The notes under the pieces were generated by a model. That model was not told where the DNA came from. It saw only the letters and a list, made by a program, of their open reading frames with translations, and did no database searches. Below are positions 8,018-17,935 of a DNA stretch of 42,921 nt, piece after piece. The DNA lies in the NCBI RefSeq assembly GCF_024105665.1, contig NZ_JAAAMK010000015.1:1-42921 (forward strand), in the 5' to 3' direction. Origin of the DNA: Aliihoeflea aestuarii (GTDB lineage Bacteria > Pseudomonadota > Alphaproteobacteria > Rhizobiales > Rhizobiaceae). Numbering within the stretch: the stretch's first letter is position 1; every line of letters begins with the position of its first letter. The translations under genes were made by a program, and so were the position numbers.

Positions 8018-8581
8018 GTGAGCGTGAACGATACGACCGAGCCGACCCGCCGCGACTTCCTCTACATCGCAACAGGCATGGCAGGCGTCGTCGCCGTAGG
8101 TGGCGCCGTGTGGCCCTTCATCGACCAGATGCGCCCGGATGCCTCGACGCTGGCGCTGGCCACGATCGACATCGACATCTCGCAGATCGAGGCGGGCATG
8201 TCGGTCACCGCGCAGTGGCGCGGCAAGCCGATCTTCGTGCGCAACCGAACCGATCAGGAAGTCGAGGAGGCGCAGGCCGTCGAGCTTTCGCAGCTCAAGG
8301 ATCCCGTCGCGCGCAACGACAATCTTCCCGATGCAGAGCCGGCGACGGATCTCGCCCGCTCGGCCGGCGAAGGGCGCGAAAACTGGATCGTCATGATCGG
8401 CTCGTGCACGCATCTGGGCTGCGTGCCGCTCGGCCAGGCCGGCGACTTCGGCGGATGGTTCTGCCCCTGCCACGGCTCACACTACGACACGGCCGGACGC
8501 ATTCGCACGGGTCCGGCGCCGACGAACCTTCCGGTTCCGGTACTCGAATTCATCTCCGATACCGTCATCAGAATCGGCTAA
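8018..8581 (+). CDS. petA: Ubiquinol-cytochrome c reductase, Rieske iron-sulfur subunit
   Basis: The Rieske subunit of the cytochrome bc1 complex, passing electrons from ubiquinol to cytochrome c1 on the periplasmic face. The 187-residue protein has a twin-arginine-like N-terminus ([11 protein letters not shown]) running into one membrane anchor (about 13-34). The cluster ligands are Cys130/His132 and Cys149/His152, with Cys135/Cys151 forming the structural disulfide (motifs CTHLGC and CPCHGSH). Translation begins at a GTG (8018). It is the first gene of a petABC operon, 21 nt before petB. Confidence 0.97.
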   Translation: MSVNDTTEPTRRDFLYIATGMAGVVAVGGAVWPFIDQMRPDASTLALATIDIDISQIEAGMSVTAQWRGKPIFVRNRTDQEVEEAQAVELSQLKDPVARNDNLPDAEPATDLARSAGEGRENWIVMIGSCTHLGCVPLGQAGDFGGWFCPCHGSHYDTAGRIRTGPAPTNLPVPVLEFISDTVIRIG

Positions 8582-8602
8582 GGCAAGAGAGAAGATCAAG
8601 AC

Positions 8603-9907
8603 ATGAGCGGTGGACACTCTACCTACACGCCGAAGACCGGCATCGGGCGCTGGATCGATACACGTATGCCGCTGCCGCGGCTGGTGCATGACAGCTTCGT
8701 TTCCTATCCGGTTCCCCGGAACCTGAACTACGCCTACACGTTCGGCGGTATTCTCTCGATCATGCTGGTGGTGCAGATCGTCACCGGCGTCGTCCTCGCG
8801 ATGCACTATTCGGCGCATGTCGACTACGCGTTCGACTCGGTCGAGAAGATCATGCGCGACGTCAATTCCGGCTGGCTGATGCGCTATCTTCACGCCAACG
8901 GCGCGTCGATGTTCTTCATCGCGGTCTATCTGCACATCGCACGCGGCCTTTATTACGGCTCCTACAAGGCGCCGCGCGAGCTTCTGTGGATCCTCGGCGT
9001 GATCATCTACCTCCTGATGATGGCGACCGCTTTCATGGGCTACGTGCTTCCCTGGGGCCAGATGTCCTTCTGGGGCGCGACCGTCATCACCGGCTTCTTC
9101 ACCGCCATCCCGCTCGTCGGCGAATGGGTGCAACAGCTTCTGCTCGGCGGCTTTGCGGTCGACAATCCGACGCTCAACCGCTTCTTCTCGCTGCATTACC
9201 TGCTGCCGTTCATGATCGCGGGCGTCGTCGTCCTGCACGTATGGGCGCTGCACGTCACGGGTCAGACCAACCCGACGGGCATCGAGGTCAAGCAGAAGAC
9301 GGACACGCTTCCCTTCACGCCTTACGCGACCATCAAGGACGCGTTCGCGATGATCCTGTTCTTCATCATGTTCGCGTATTTCGTCTTCTACATCCCGAAC
9401 TATCTGGGCCATGCCGACAACTATATCCCGGCGGATGCGCTGAAGACGCCGTCGCACATCGTTCCCGAATGGTACTTCCTGCCTTTCTACGCGATCCTGC
9501 GCGCCATCACTTTCGACATCGGGCCGATCGATTCCAAGCTCGGCGGCGTGCTCGCCATGTTCGGCGCCATCGCGGTCCTGTTCTTCGTGCCGTGGCTCGA
9601 TACCTCGCGCGTCCGCTCGGCCGTCTATCGCCCGTGGTACAAGCTCGCCTTCTGGCTTTTCGTGATCAACTCGATCTTCCTCGGCTGGCTCGGCTCGCGT
9701 CCGGCGGAAGGCTGGTACATCCCCGCGATGCAGGTTTCGACGGTGTTCTACTTCGGGTTCTTCCTGATCGTGATGCCGGTCCTCGGCCTGATCGAGACGC
9801 CGAAGCGGCTGCCAAACTCGATCACCGAAGCCGTGCTCGGCAAGAAAAAGGGGACGGCGTCCGTCCAGCCCGCTGGCGCGAATGCGTCGCCGGAAACCAA
9901 AGGCTGA
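8603..9907 (+). CDS. petB: Cytochrome b of the bc1 complex
   Basis: The membrane core of the cytochrome bc1 complex, with both quinone sites and hemes bL and bH. The 434-residue protein has His97 and His198 and His111 and His212 as the two axial ligand pairs, at the same positions as in Rhodobacter. The quinol-site PEWY is at 288-291 and the LPWGQMSFW segment follows the cd1 region. It is a full-length, unsplit proteobacterial cytochrome b with eight membrane helices expected and a short polar C-terminal tail. Located between petA and petC in the usual order. Confidence 0.97.
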   Translation: MSGGHSTYTPKTGIGRWIDTRMPLPRLVHDSFVSYPVPRNLNYAYTFGGILSIMLVVQIVTGVVLAMHYSAHVDYAFDSVEKIMRDVNSGWLMRYLHANGASMFFIAVYLHIARGLYYGSYKAPRELLWILGVIIYLLMMATAFMGYVLPWGQMSFWGATVITGFFTAIPLVGEWVQQLLLGGFAVDNPTLNRFFSLHYLLPFMIAGVVVLHVWALHVTGQTNPTGIEVKQKTDTLPFTPYATIKDAFAMILFFIMFAYFVFYIPNYLGHADNYIPADALKTPSHIVPEWYFLPFYAILRAITFDIGPIDSKLGGVLAMFGAIAVLFFVPWLDTSRVRSAVYRPWYKLAFWLFVINSIFLGWLGSRPAEGWYIPAMQVSTVFYFGFFLIVMPVLGLIETPKRLPNSITEAVLGKKKGTASVQPAGANASPETKG

Positions 9908-9940
9908 ACCGCTTGCCGGCTCGAAAGGACTGAAGTGACA

Positions 9941-10765
9941 ATGAAAACTGTTCTCAAGGTGATTGCCGCATTCGGGCTGGTTGCCGGCGTGACGGTCGGG
10001 GCGAATGCGGCGGAATATCCGCTCATCAAGCCGGTCGAGCAGGACTGGAGCTTTGCAGGCCCGTTCGGCACCTATGATCGCGGCGAATTGCAGCGCGGCC
10101 TCAAGGTCTACCGCGAAGGCTGTGCGGCCTGCCACGGCCTCGAGCGCGTCGCCTTCCGCACGCTGGAAGATCTGGGCTATTCCGACGCTCAGGTTCGCGC
10201 GCTGGCAGCCGAATTCGAAATCCAGGACGGTCCGGATGCCGATGGCGAAATGTTCATGCGCGCCGCCATTCCGTCGGACTATTTCCCGGACCCGTTCCCG
10301 AACCCGCAGGCAGCCGCTGCATCCAACAACGGTGCCGCCCCGCCGGACCTGTCGCTGATCGCCAAGGCGCGCGCCGTCGAGCGCGGCTTCCCGACCTTCG
10401 TGTTCGACATCTTCACGCAATATGCCGAGAGCGGGCCGGACTACGTCTACAATCTGCTCACCGGCTACGAAGATGCGCCGGAAGGCTACGAGCAGCAGCC
10501 CGGCACCTATTACAACCCGCATTTCCTTGCCGGTACGTCGCTGTCGATGGCGCCGCCGCTTCAGGAAGGCCTGATCAGCTATGATGACGGCACGCCCGAG
10601 ACGGTCGAGCAATATGCACATGACGTCACCGCCTTCCTGATGTGGACGGCGGAGCCGCATCTGGAACAGCGCAAGCGCATGGGTTTCGTCGTTATGCTGT
10701 TCCTCGTCGGCTTTGCGGGGCTTATGTATCTCACCAAGCGCAAGGTCTGGGCGGGCGCGCACTGA
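9941..10765 (+). CDS. petC: Cytochrome c1 of the bc1 complex
   Basis: The periplasmic c-type cytochrome of the bc1 complex, anchored by a C-terminal helix ([16 protein letters not shown]). The N-terminus is a cleavable signal peptide ending about GANA. The heme motif CAACH is at 61-65 and the distal Met is probably in [10 protein letters not shown] chose the ATG at 9941. A GTG at 9935 is closer to the ideal distance from AAAGGA and would add two residues. An intrinsic terminator follows 24 bp downstream, closing the petABC operon. Confidence 0.96.
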   Translation: MKTVLKVIAAFGLVAGVTVGANAAEYPLIKPVEQDWSFAGPFGTYDRGELQRGLKVYREGCAACHGLERVAFRTLEDLGYSDAQVRALAAEFEIQDGPDADGEMFMRAAIPSDYFPDPFPNPQAAAASNNGAAPPDLSLIAKARAVERGFPTFVFDIFTQYAESGPDYVYNLLTGYEDAPEGYEQQPGTYYNPHFLAGTSLSMAPPLQEGLISYDDGTPETVEQYAHDVTAFLMWTAEPHLEQRKRMGFVVMLFLVGFAGLMYLTKRKVWAGAH

Positions 10766-10789
10766 CGACAGGACGATCGCACGAAACGA

Positions 10790-10813
10790 GGGCGCCCCAG
10801 CGGCGCCCTTTTT
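10790..10813 (+). terminator. Intrinsic terminator of petABC
   Basis: A perfect 7-bp GC stem GGGCGCC/GGCGCCC around CCAGC (10790-10808), followed directly by five Ts (10809-10813). It lies 24 bp after the petC stop and 61 bp before apt. Confidence 0.9.
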
Positions 10814-10874
10814 CTTGGCGCTCTTTCCCCGGCGCATGAATGCCCCTACCAATCGTGCAAGCAGACGGAAAGCG

Positions 10875-11426
10875 ATGATGATGGCTCAGACACTTCAGGA
10901 AACGCTCGTAGCGGCGATCCGCACCATTCCCGACTATCCCAAGCCCGGCATCCTGTTTCGCGACATCACCACGCTGCTCGGCGATGCGCGCGCCTTTCGT
11001 CGTTCCGTGGACGAACTCGTCCATCCCTATGCCGGCTCGAAGATCGACAAGATCGCCGGCATCGAAGCGCGTGGCTTCATTCTCGGCGGCGCGATCGCGC
11101 ACCAGACGTCTGCCGGCTTCGTGCCCATTCGCAAGAAGGGCAAGCTGCCTTATGAGACCGTCCGCGTCGCCTATTCGCTGGAATACGGGATCGACGAGAT
11201 GGAAATGCACAAGGATGCCGTCGCACCCGGCGACAAAGTCATCCTCGTCGACGACCTGATCGCGACGGGCGGCACGGCCGAAGGCGCCGTCAAGCTTCTG
11301 CGCCAGATGGGTGCCGAGATCGTCGCCGCTTGTTTCGTCATCGACCTGCCGGACCTCGGCGGGCGTGCGAAGCTCGAGGCGCTTGACGTGCCGGTCAGGA
11401 CGCTGGTGGCGTTCGAGGGGCATTGA
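10875..11426 (+). CDS. apt: Adenine phosphoribosyltransferase
   Basis: Salvages adenine with PRPP to AMP in the cytoplasm. The 183-residue protein has the N-terminal [18 protein letters not shown] block and the PRPP-binding loop [13 protein letters not shown] (122-134), both diagnostic for Apt. Three ATG codons occur in a row (10875, 10878, 10881). I take the first, 4 nt after ACGGAA, though the third is possible. Longer in-frame sequence upstream runs back over the terminator and petC and is not real. The stop overlaps the start of the next gene by 1 nt. Confidence 0.96.
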   Translation: MMMAQTLQETLVAAIRTIPDYPKPGILFRDITTLLGDARAFRRSVDELVHPYAGSKIDKIAGIEARGFILGGAIAHQTSAGFVPIRKKGKLPYETVRVAYSLEYGIDEMEMHKDAVAPGDKVILVDDLIATGGTAEGAVKLLRQMGAEIVAACFVIDLPDLGGRAKLEALDVPVRTLVAFEGH

Positions 11427-11941
11427 TGGGCATGTCCTCGACGGATGACATCATCATTCGCCGCCTCGGACCTGACGATGTCGACGCGTTCCGACGCATC
11501 CGACTGGAGGCGTTGCGCCTGAATCCGACCGCGTTTGCAAGCACGTTCGAGGACTGGGCGCGTTTCGACGATGGCGAATGGCTTCGGCGACTGACCGACA
11601 ATCCGGCCTTTGCGGTGCTCGACGGTGCGGAGCCGGTCGCGCTGATGGGCTATGTCCGGGAGCGCTCATCCAATGCGCGGCACCGCGCGACGGTCGTGAT
11701 GGTCTATGTGCGCGAAGTCATGCGTGGCGCAGGATTTGCGAAACGGCTTCTTGACGTTCTGACACGCCACGCGCGGGCACAAGGCATCGGTCAGCTCGAA
11801 CTCGGCGTCAATTCGCAGAACGAACCAGCCCGGCGTCTCTATGAGCGCGAGGGCTATACGGTGATCGGTTGCATTCCCGCGGCCACCATTGTGGACGGGG
11901 TCGCCATGGACGAAGTGCTGATGATGCGCCGGATTGATTGA
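11426..11941 (+). CDS. GNAT-family N-acetyltransferase
   Basis: A 171-residue Gcn5-related acetyltransferase. The acetyl-CoA-binding motif A is seen as the segment VYVREVMRGAGFAKRLLDVL (the Q/RxxGxG/A pattern is RGAGFA), followed by the conserved NEPARRLYEREGY helix. The acceptor substrate cannot be told from sequence. The ATG at 11426 shares its A with the apt stop TGA and has GAGGGG upstream, so it is coupled to apt. Co-transcription with a purine salvage enzyme may not indicate a functional link. Confidence 0.88.
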   Translation: MGMSSTDDIIIRRLGPDDVDAFRRIRLEALRLNPTAFASTFEDWARFDDGEWLRRLTDNPAFAVLDGAEPVALMGYVRERSSNARHRATVVMVYVREVMRGAGFAKRLLDVLTRHARAQGIGQLELGVNSQNEPARRLYEREGYTVIGCIPAATIVDGVAMDEVLMMRRID

Positions 11942-12011
11942 GATACGTCTGGACCAATCATTTGGCGCAGAAACGTCTGTTTCGCGCCGCCATCGCTGAT
12001 AATCTGTGGGA

Positions 12012-12638
12012 ATGTACACGCCGCCAGCCTTTCGCGAAGACGACCCGGACATTCTGCGTGCCATCATCGGCGAAGCGGGACTCGCGACTTTCGTCACCTC
12101 TACGGCGGAAGGCTTGATCGCTACGCCGCTGCCTCTCTTTCTCGATACCGCAGAGGGGCCGTTCGGGACGCTCTACGGGCATCTCGCCAAGGCCAATCGC
12201 CAATGGACGCTCGAACCGTCCGGCGAGGCGCTCGCGATCTTTTCCGGCCCGGACGCCTATGTGACACCGTCCTGGTATCGGTCGAAACGAGAGCATGGAA
12301 AGGTCGTGCCGACCTGGAACTATGTCGCCGTCCATGCCTATGGCGCCGTCGAGTTTTTCGACGATCCGGAGCGTCTTTTGGGCGTCGTCACGCGACTCAC
12401 CGAGCATCATGAGAAAGGGCGAAGCGAAGAGTGGGCGGTCTCGGACGCGCCCGAGCGGTTCGTTGCCGCGCAGCTTCGCGGCATCGTCGGTCTGCGCATG
12501 CCCGTTGCCCGGGTCGAGGGCAAACGCAAGCTCAGCCAGAATAGACCGGAAGCCGTTCGGGAAGGCGTGGCGTCGGGGCTTTCGGAAAGCTCGCGCGAAA
12601 GCGACCGTATCCTGGGTGCGCTCGTCGGGCAGGGGTAG
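12012..12638 (+). CDS. FMN-binding PaiB-like regulator
   Basis: A 208-residue protein of the PaiB family (FMN-binding split-barrel). It begins MYTPPAFREDD, the family's usual start, and contains TPSWYRSKREHGKVVPTWNY, the hallmark central block. In Bacillus subtilis PaiB has been described as a negative regulator of sporulation and protease genes. In proteobacteria the role is unclear and flavin or heme binding is more likely than DNA binding. A GTG six bases upstream is an alternative start. Its stop is 1 nt from the convergent maoC gene. Confidence 0.88.
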   Translation: MYTPPAFREDDPDILRAIIGEAGLATFVTSTAEGLIATPLPLFLDTAEGPFGTLYGHLAKANRQWTLEPSGEALAIFSGPDAYVTPSWYRSKREHGKVVPTWNYVAVHAYGAVEFFDDPERLLGVVTRLTEHHEKGRSEEWAVSDAPERFVAAQLRGIVGLRMPVARVEGKRKLSQNRPEAVREGVASGLSESSRESDRILGALVGQG

Positions 12639-12639
12639 A

Positions 12640-13107
12640 TCAGCCAGCCTGCAACAGCACCGCGCTTTCGAACGTCAGCACCTTGTCGCCAGTCGAATCA
12701 AACGCCTCGCAATCGATCGTCATCAAATGCCAGCCGGGGCGGGAGGCGACGGGCCGATGCGCCTTCGCCGTGCGCGTGAACGTGATCGTCTCGCCGGCAT
12801 AGACCGGTTTCAGCCATTTCAGGTTCTGGAAGCCGGGGGAAGGGCCGAAGACCGGGGCAGGGCCGTCTCCCGTCCATTCGCCGAGCATGTCCTGCCGCTT
12901 TTCGAGATTGTAGCGCATCCACATGGCGCAGGTATGCCAGCCCGACGCGCACAATTTTCCGAACACGCTCGCCTCGGCCTCGCGTTCATCGAGGTGAAAG
13001 CGCTGAGGATCATATTTCGCGGCGAAGGCCTTGATCTCGTCGGCGGTGAAAATATGCGCGCCGAGCGTGATCGTCTCGCTGATCCGCAGATAGTCGTCCA
13101 GCGTCAT
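12640..13107 (-). CDS. MaoC-family hot-dog dehydratase (second of pair)
   Basis: A 155-residue hot-dog-fold protein of the MaoC/(R)-specific enoyl-CoA hydratase group. The hydratase dyad is kept as Asp33 and His38 (DPQRFH), the same 5-residue spacing as PhaJ-type hydratases. The GKLCASGWHTCA helix also matches. The ATG at 13107 overlaps the stop of the upstream paralogue by 4 nt. Tight coupling of two divergent MaoC paralogues suggests a heteromer, as in some actinobacterial hydratases. The acyl-CoA substrate is unknown. Confidence 0.88.
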   Translation of the reverse strand: MTLDDYLRISETITLGAHIFTADEIKAFAAKYDPQRFHLDEREAEASVFGKLCASGWHTCAMWMRYNLEKRQDMLGEWTGDGPAPVFGPSPGFQNLKWLKPVYAGETITFTRTAKAHRPVASRPGWHLMTIDCEAFDSTGDKVLTFESAVLLQAG

Positions 13108-13571
13108 GCGGCAGCTCCCGGATTGCGCAAGAGAAACATACCGGTATTGGCAAGCTCGCAGACCGTTTCGCCATTCTGGTTGCGGATGCGGTGCTCGACC
13201 GTGACGAAGCCGAGATTGGGGCGCTTGGCGGATACGCGGGCAGCGACGACCTTGCTGACGCCCGAAAGCGTGTCGCCCGCCAGAACCGGCTTCTTCCAGC
13301 GCACATAGTCGACCCCCGGCGCGCCCTGCGACGTGGAGTCGAGCAAAAAGGCGTCGCACATCATACGCATGAACATCGCGCAGGTGTGCCAGCCGGATGC
13401 CGCAAGCCCGCCGAGGATCGACGCCTTGCCAGCTTCCTCGTCGAGATGCATGGGCTGGGCATCGAACTGCGATGCGAAATCGACGATCTCGTCGGCCGTG
13501 ACCGTCTTTTCAGGCAATTCGATCTCGAGTCCGATGGTGAAGTCCTCGAACGCCCAGCGCTTTTCGCTCAT
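13104..13571 (-). CDS. MaoC-family hot-dog dehydratase (first of pair)
   Basis: A 155-residue MaoC-like protein with the putative catalytic Asp37 and His42 (DAQPMH) and the GGLAASGWHTCAMFM helix. It aligns along its length with the downstream gene, with which it overlaps by 4 nt, so the pair arose by duplication. The start ATG is at 13571. It lies 64 bp after corA, probably in a run of minus-strand genes beginning at rplY. No thiolase or acyl-CoA dehydrogenase is nearby to indicate the pathway. Confidence 0.88.
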   Translation of the reverse strand: MSEKRWAFEDFTIGLEIELPEKTVTADEIVDFASQFDAQPMHLDEEAGKASILGGLAASGWHTCAMFMRMMCDAFLLDSTSQGAPGVDYVRWKKPVLAGDTLSGVSKVVAARVSAKRPNLGFVTVEHRIRNQNGETVCELANTGMFLLRNPGAAA

Positions 13572-13635
13572 AGTTCAACCCAATCCGTTTCGCGCGAAAT
13601 CTGGCCAATACTGCGCGGCCATGCAAGGCGCGCGT

Positions 13636-14601
13636 CTAAAGCCACCCCTTCTTCTTGATATACCAGAAGGGCAGGGCAGCGGCGGCGACCATGATGAGTA
13701 TCGCCGCCGGATAGCCATAGGGCCACGCCAGTTCGGGCATGATTTCGAAATTCATGCCATAGATCGAGGCGACCAGCGTCGGTGGCAGGAAGATGGTCGC
13801 AGCGACCGACACGATCTTGATGATCGTGTTCTGCTCGATCGAAATCATGCCGAGCGTCGCATCGAGCAGGAACGTGATCTTGTTCGACAGCCGCTCGGCA
13901 TAGTCCGACAGCGCGGTGAGATCGCGGGCCAGCGAGCGCGAGCGATTGCGCGACGCTTTCTCGGTCCCGACGATATGGGTGTGGTAGCTGACGATGCGCT
14001 GCAGCGTGTGGAAGCTTTCCTGGAGGCTTGCGAGCAATTCTTCCTTGCGCCCGAGGCGGCGCAGGATCGCCTGGAAGTCGCGGTCGCGGCGCGATGCCTT
14101 GGCGGCGGCCGGGTGAAATATACGCTCCGAGAGCTCGCCGATGTCGCCGCCGACATTTTCGAGTACGTCGGCCGCGCGCCCGACGATTTCTTCGAGCAGG
14201 GCGAAGAGGATGCCGGTGGCGTTTTCGCAGCCGAGTTTGACGCGCGCGGCACGTTCGGAAAAGCGCGCGAAGCTCGATGGCTCGATATAGCGAAGCGTGA
14301 TCAGCTTTCCGCCGACGAGGATGAACGTGACAGGCCCGGTGAGCGGCCGCTCGCGCTCGGTGTTGGCGGTTACGATGGCCGTCATGAAGATGGCCCCGTT
14401 TTCCGCATAGAGGCGCGAGGAGGTTTCGATCTCGCCCATCTCGTCGCGCGTCGGCACGTCGATGCAGAGCCAGTCCTCGACCAGCGTTTCTTCGGCATCG
14501 GTGGGCGCGATCATATCGATCCACACCGTCGCATCGCGCGTCTCGCCCTCCGATTCGACCGGCACGAGCAGACCATCGCGAAGGGCGTAGGCGCGGATCA
14601 T
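13636..14601 (-). CDS. CorA-family divalent metal ion transporter
   Basis: A 321-residue protein with a large cytoplasmic N-terminal domain and two C-terminal membrane helices (about 262-282 and 293-314). The ion-selectivity motif YGMNFE (GMN at 282-284) follows the first helix and the loop ends MPEL as in CorA. The C-terminus is basic (IKKKGWL). It probably imports Mg2+ (or Co2+/Ni2+) as a pentamer. It starts 9 nt after ychF, so the two are probably co-transcribed. Nothing here suggests a Mg2+ riboswitch. Confidence 0.92.
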   Translation of the reverse strand: MIRAYALRDGLLVPVESEGETRDATVWIDMIAPTDAEETLVEDWLCIDVPTRDEMGEIETSSRLYAENGAIFMTAIVTANTERERPLTGPVTFILVGGKLITLRYIEPSSFARFSERAARVKLGCENATGILFALLEEIVGRAADVLENVGGDIGELSERIFHPAAAKASRRDRDFQAILRRLGRKEELLASLQESFHTLQRIVSYHTHIVGTEKASRNRSRSLARDLTALSDYAERLSNKITFLLDATLGMISIEQNTIIKIVSVAATIFLPPTLVASIYGMNFEIMPELAWPYGYPAAILIMVAAAALPFWYIKKKGWL

Positions 14602-14610
14602 GGCATCCCG

Positions 14611-15714
14611 TCAGGTATTGAACTTGAAGAGCAGGACATCGCCGTCCTGAACGACATATTCCTTGCCTTCGTCGCGGGCCTTGCCGGCTTCCTTGGCCGC
14701 CGCCTCGCCGCCGAGCGCGACATAATCATTATACGCAATCGTCTGCGCGCGGATGAAGCCACGCTCGAAATCGGTGTGGATCACGCCTGCCGCCTGCGGG
14801 GCCTTGGAGCCCTTGGCGACGGTCCAGGCGCGCGTCTCCTTCGGCCCGGCGGTGAAATATGTGATCAGGTCGAGAAGCTCGTATCCAGCGCGGATCAGCT
14901 TGTCGAGGCCCGGCTCGTCGAGCCCCAGATCGCCGAGAAATTCGGCGGCGTCTGCGTCGGAAAGCTGGGCGACTTCCGCCTCGATTGCGGCGGAAATGAC
15001 CACCGTATGCGCGCCCTGCGCCTTCGCCATTTCGGCGACAGCCTGCGTGTGTTCATTGCCGCTTGCGGCGTCGCCTTCGGCGACGTTGCAGACATAGAGC
15101 ACCGGTTTCGACGTCAACAGGTTCAGGCCCTGCAGGATCAGCAGATCCTCGGTGGCAATACCCTTCAGGAGCATGCGCACGGGCTTGCCGTCCTGGAGAA
15201 GCTTCAGCGCCTCTTCCATCATCGGCAGGACGGTCAGCGCTTCCTTGTCTTTCGAGGATGCGCGTTTGCGGAACTGGAGCGTGCGGCGCTCGAGGCTTTC
15301 GAGGTCCGAGAGCATCAGTTCGGTCTCGACCGTATCGGCGTCGGCGACGGGATCGATCTTGCCTTCGACATGGGTGATGTCGTCATCCTCGAAGCAGCGC
15401 AGAACGTGGACGATCGCGTCCACCTCGCGGATATTGGCGAGGAACTGGTTGCCGAGCCCTTCGCCTTTCGACGCACCGCGCACGAGGCCGGCAATGTCCA
15501 CGAAGGAAATGCGGGTCGGGATGATCTCCTTCGACTTCGCGATGCCGGAAATCGCCTTCAGGCGTGGATCGGGCACGGCGACTTCACCGGTGTTCGGTTC
15601 GATCGTGCAGAAGGGATAGTTCGCCGCCTGCGCCGCTGCCGTCTTCGTCAGCGCGTTGAAGAGCGTCGATTTGCCGACATTTGGCAAGCCGACGATGCCG
15701 CATTTGAAACCCAT
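14611..15714 (-). CDS. ychF: Ribosome-associated redox-regulated ATPase YchF (OLA1)
   Basis: A 367-residue universally conserved P-loop protein that prefers ATP over GTP and binds ribosomes. The G1 loop GLPNVGKST starts near residue 9, G3 is DIAGLVRGASKGEGLGNQFL, and the NVAE segment (CNVAEGD) replaces the usual guanine-specificity NKxD. A C-terminal TGS domain ends VVQDGDVLLFKFNT, the standard terminus. In bacteria ychF commonly sits next to pth, as here (exoD intervenes). Role: translation and stress response, exact function debated. Confidence 0.97.
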   Translation of the reverse strand: MGFKCGIVGLPNVGKSTLFNALTKTAAAQAANYPFCTIEPNTGEVAVPDPRLKAISGIAKSKEIIPTRISFVDIAGLVRGASKGEGLGNQFLANIREVDAIVHVLRCFEDDDITHVEGKIDPVADADTVETELMLSDLESLERRTLQFRKRASSKDKEALTVLPMMEEALKLLQDGKPVRMLLKGIATEDLLILQGLNLLTSKPVLYVCNVAEGDAASGNEHTQAVAEMAKAQGAHTVVISAAIEAEVAQLSDADAAEFLGDLGLDEPGLDKLIRAGYELLDLITYFTAGPKETRAWTVAKGSKAPQAAGVIHTDFERGFIRAQTIAYNDYVALGGEAAAKEAGKARDEGKEYVVQDGDVLLFKFNT

Positions 15715-15788
15715 GGAGGTGCCAGTCCTGTTGAGCAGTTCTCGTTGGCAGGGCTATGGGCGTTGGGTGGGCGAAGGTCAAGGGTGGC

Positions 15789-16391
15789 TTACGTCACCGC
15801 GCTCCAGCCGATATAGCTGACCGTCGCCAGAAAGCCCGTGCCGAGCACCGCCAGCACCCCGTCCTCGGTGACGAGCGCCAATGCGATCAGCGACACTGCA
15901 ATCCCTGCCATCGTTCCCGAAAAGGGAACGAATTCCATGAACGGCATTGTGAGGCCGATGCACATGCAGATCAGCGCTGCGCCGATGTCGAAAGGCGGGC
16001 GGACGAGAAAGGCGAGCCGCTTTCCCGTCACCTTGTCGATTGCGCGCGCAGGTTTGGCCAGCCAGTCGCGGGCCGTTTGCAGACGGGCGCGCGAGATCGA
16101 GCGACGGCGCAGGAATCCGGGAAGCCACACCGCCTTTCGGCGCAGAACGATCTGCACCGCGACAAGTGCGATGATCAGCCCGCAGGTTGCGGTCATGCCG
16201 GGAATGCCGCTTGCAGGCGTGACCGCCAACAGGGCCGGAAAAAGCATCAGAGGTGCAAACGCATCGCCGTCGATGTCGTCGACGATATCACCGACGCATA
16301 CACGGTCCTCGCTGCCGACCTCCGCCATGAGGTCGACCACGGCCTCCATGGAGTTTAGGTTGCGTTCTTCGAGCATGTCGGCCTTGGTCAT
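15789..16391 (-). CDS. exoD: ExoD-family membrane protein
   Basis: A 200-residue inner-membrane protein of the ExoD family. In Sinorhizobium meliloti exoD affects exopolysaccharide synthesis and alkali tolerance; the molecular role is unknown. The conserved DGDAFAPLMLFPALLAVTPA block, the RRRSISRARL segment and four or five hydrophobic helices are visible. I prefer the ATG at 16391; the frame continues to 16502 but that part looks non-coding and overlaps pth. It lies between pth and ychF on the same strand. Confidence 0.82.
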   Translation of the reverse strand: MTKADMLEERNLNSMEAVVDLMAEVGSEDRVCVGDIVDDIDGDAFAPLMLFPALLAVTPASGIPGMTATCGLIIALVAVQIVLRRKAVWLPGFLRRRSISRARLQTARDWLAKPARAIDKVTGKRLAFLVRPPFDIGAALICMCIGLTMPFMEFVPFSGTMAGIAVSLIALALVTEDGVLAVLGTGFLATVSYIGWSAVT

Positions 16392-16498
16392 GATGCTTGC
16401 AAAAGCTGCGAGTGGCGGATCGGTTCCGGGAATGTTCGTCACGAGGCTGAAAACGAGTTTAAATTTCCCCTGCGAAGAGGGAGAAACGGGCCGGCCGT

Positions 16499-17209
16499 TC
16501 AACCCTTGCCGAAAAGCTTCTTCAGCATCGCGGCCATCGGGCCGGTCTCCGGCACTTTCACCTGCGGCTGCGATCCGCGCGCCTGCCTGATATGGCTTTG
16601 CGCCTTCGGCTTCGGTGCCTCCTTTGCAGGCGCGGCCGACTTCCCCTGAACGCTTAGCGCCGCTTTGTTCATGAAGCCGGCATCGTCGCCCTTGGCGAGC
16701 AGTTCGGCGTGGTCGCCGAAAGCATCGAGCAACGGGTCGAGCCAGTCGCGGTCGGCTTTGGCGAAATCACCGAGCACATGGTTCGTCACCATTTCCTTCA
16801 CGCCCGGATGGCCGATGCCGATCCGCACGCGCCGGTAATCCTTGCCGCAATGCGCGTCGATGGACTTGATGCCGTTGTGACCGCCATGGCCGCCACCGGT
16901 CTTGATGCGCACCTTGCCCGGCGAGAGGTCCAGTTCGTCGTAGAGCACGATCAGGTCGGAAATGTCGACCTTATAAAAGCGCATTGCCTCGCCGACCGAC
17001 TGGCCGGAGAGATTCATGAAGGTCTGCGGCTTGATCAGCAGGACCTTTTCAGCCCCGAGCATGCCGCTCGAGATCAGCGCCTGGAATTTCTTCGTCCAGG
17101 GTGAAAAGGAATGGCGGCGGGCAATTGCGTCCGCCGCCATGAACCCGACATTGTGCCGGTTGTTCTCGTATTTCGATCCGGGATTGCCAAGACCTGCAAT
17201 GATACGCAT
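16499..17209 (-). CDS. pth: Peptidyl-tRNA hydrolase
   Basis: Recycles peptidyl-tRNA released from ribosomes by cleaving the ester bond. Active-site residues are in place: Asn9, His19 (NNRHNVGF), Asn66 (FMNLSG) and Asp91, with GGGHGGHNG further on. The 236-residue protein has an alanine/lysine-rich C-terminal extension of about 45 residues beyond the E. coli length, ending with [12 protein letters not shown], as is common in rhizobia. The ATG at 17209 is used; a TTG six bases upstream is less likely. It follows rplY by 30 nt, the classical rplY-pth pair. Confidence 0.97.
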   Translation of the reverse strand: MRIIAGLGNPGSKYENNRHNVGFMAADAIARRHSFSPWTKKFQALISSGMLGAEKVLLIKPQTFMNLSGQSVGEAMRFYKVDISDLIVLYDELDLSPGKVRIKTGGGHGGHNGIKSIDAHCGKDYRRVRIGIGHPGVKEMVTNHVLGDFAKADRDWLDPLLDAFGDHAELLAKGDDAGFMNKAALSVQGKSAAPAKEAPKPKAQSHIRQARGSQPQVKVPETGPMAAMLKKLFGKG

Positions 17210-17239
17210 GTCCAAACGCTCCCGGACCGTGCCGGACGA

Positions 17240-17935
17240 TTACTCGCCCTTCTTTTCCTCGGCTTCGCCATCGGCGTCGTCGCCTTCGGGCTCGGCTCCG
17301 TTCTCGACCTCGACGGCTTCTGCGTCGGTTTCCTCGGTCGTGCCGGCCTCTTCCTCAGCCGTCAGGACGGCCGGGGCAGCGATCGTGGCAACCGTGAAGT
17401 CGCGGTCGGTGATGGTCGGCTCGACGCCATCGGGCAGCTCGATTGCCGAGATGTGGATCGAATCGCCGATTTCCAGACCGGTCAGGTCGAACTCGAACGC
17501 CTCGGGGATGTTGTCGGCGCGGCAATGCACTTCGACGTCGTGGCGAACGATGTTGAGGACGCCGCCGCGTTTGATGCCGGGCGATGCTTCCTCGTTCAGG
17601 AAGTGGACAGGGACGTTGACGGTCACGACCGTGCGCTTCGACACCCGCAGGAAGTCGACGTGCATCGGGAAGTCCTTGACGGGGTCGAGCTGGTAATCCT
17701 TCGGCAGGACCTGGTACGATTTCGATCCGACCTTGACCGTGGCAACGGTCGTCTTGAAGCCGCCGCCATGAATCTTCATGAACAGCTCTTTGTAGGGGAG
17801 CGAGATCGAAACGGGGTCTTGCTTGTCGCCGTAGATGACGGCAGGTACGCGGCCTGCGCGGCGCAATGCTCGGGCGGACCCCTTACCGACCGTTTCGCGC
17901 GCTTCGGCCTCGAGCGTGTAGCTCTCGTGGCTCAT
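17240..17935 (-). CDS. rplY: 50S ribosomal protein L25/general stress protein Ctc
   Basis: Binds 5S rRNA in the large ribosomal subunit. The 231-residue protein is the long Ctc form: an N-terminal L25 domain ([20 protein letters not shown]), a beta-rich C-terminal domain (about 100-190) and a highly acidic tail of some 35 residues (EE and DD runs). The ATG at 17935 follows AAAGGA with an 8-nt spacer. A consensus-like promoter lies 140 bp upstream. It is first in the rplY-pth-exoD-ychF-corA-maoC-maoC run on the minus strand. Confidence 0.97.
   Translation of the reverse strand: MSHESYTLEAEARETVGKGSARALRRAGRVPAVIYGDKQDPVSISLPYKELFMKIHGGGFKTTVATVKVGSKSYQVLPKDYQLDPVKDFPMHVDFLRVSKRTVVTVNVPVHFLNEEASPGIKRGGVLNIVRHDVEVHCRADNIPEAFEFDLTGLEIGDSIHISAIELPDGVEPTITDRDFTVATIAAPAVLTAEEEAGTTEETDAEAVEVENGAEPEGDDADGEAEEKKGE

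Noticed and set aside
8477-10852. 791-codon open frame antisense to petABC
   Set aside because: Antisense shadow of three strongly conserved genes; Arg/Asp/His-rich composition and no domain.
13333-15816. 827-codon open frame on the plus strand across maoC, corA and ychF
   Set aside because: Spans three well-supported opposite-strand genes; composition is that of a reverse-complement artefact.
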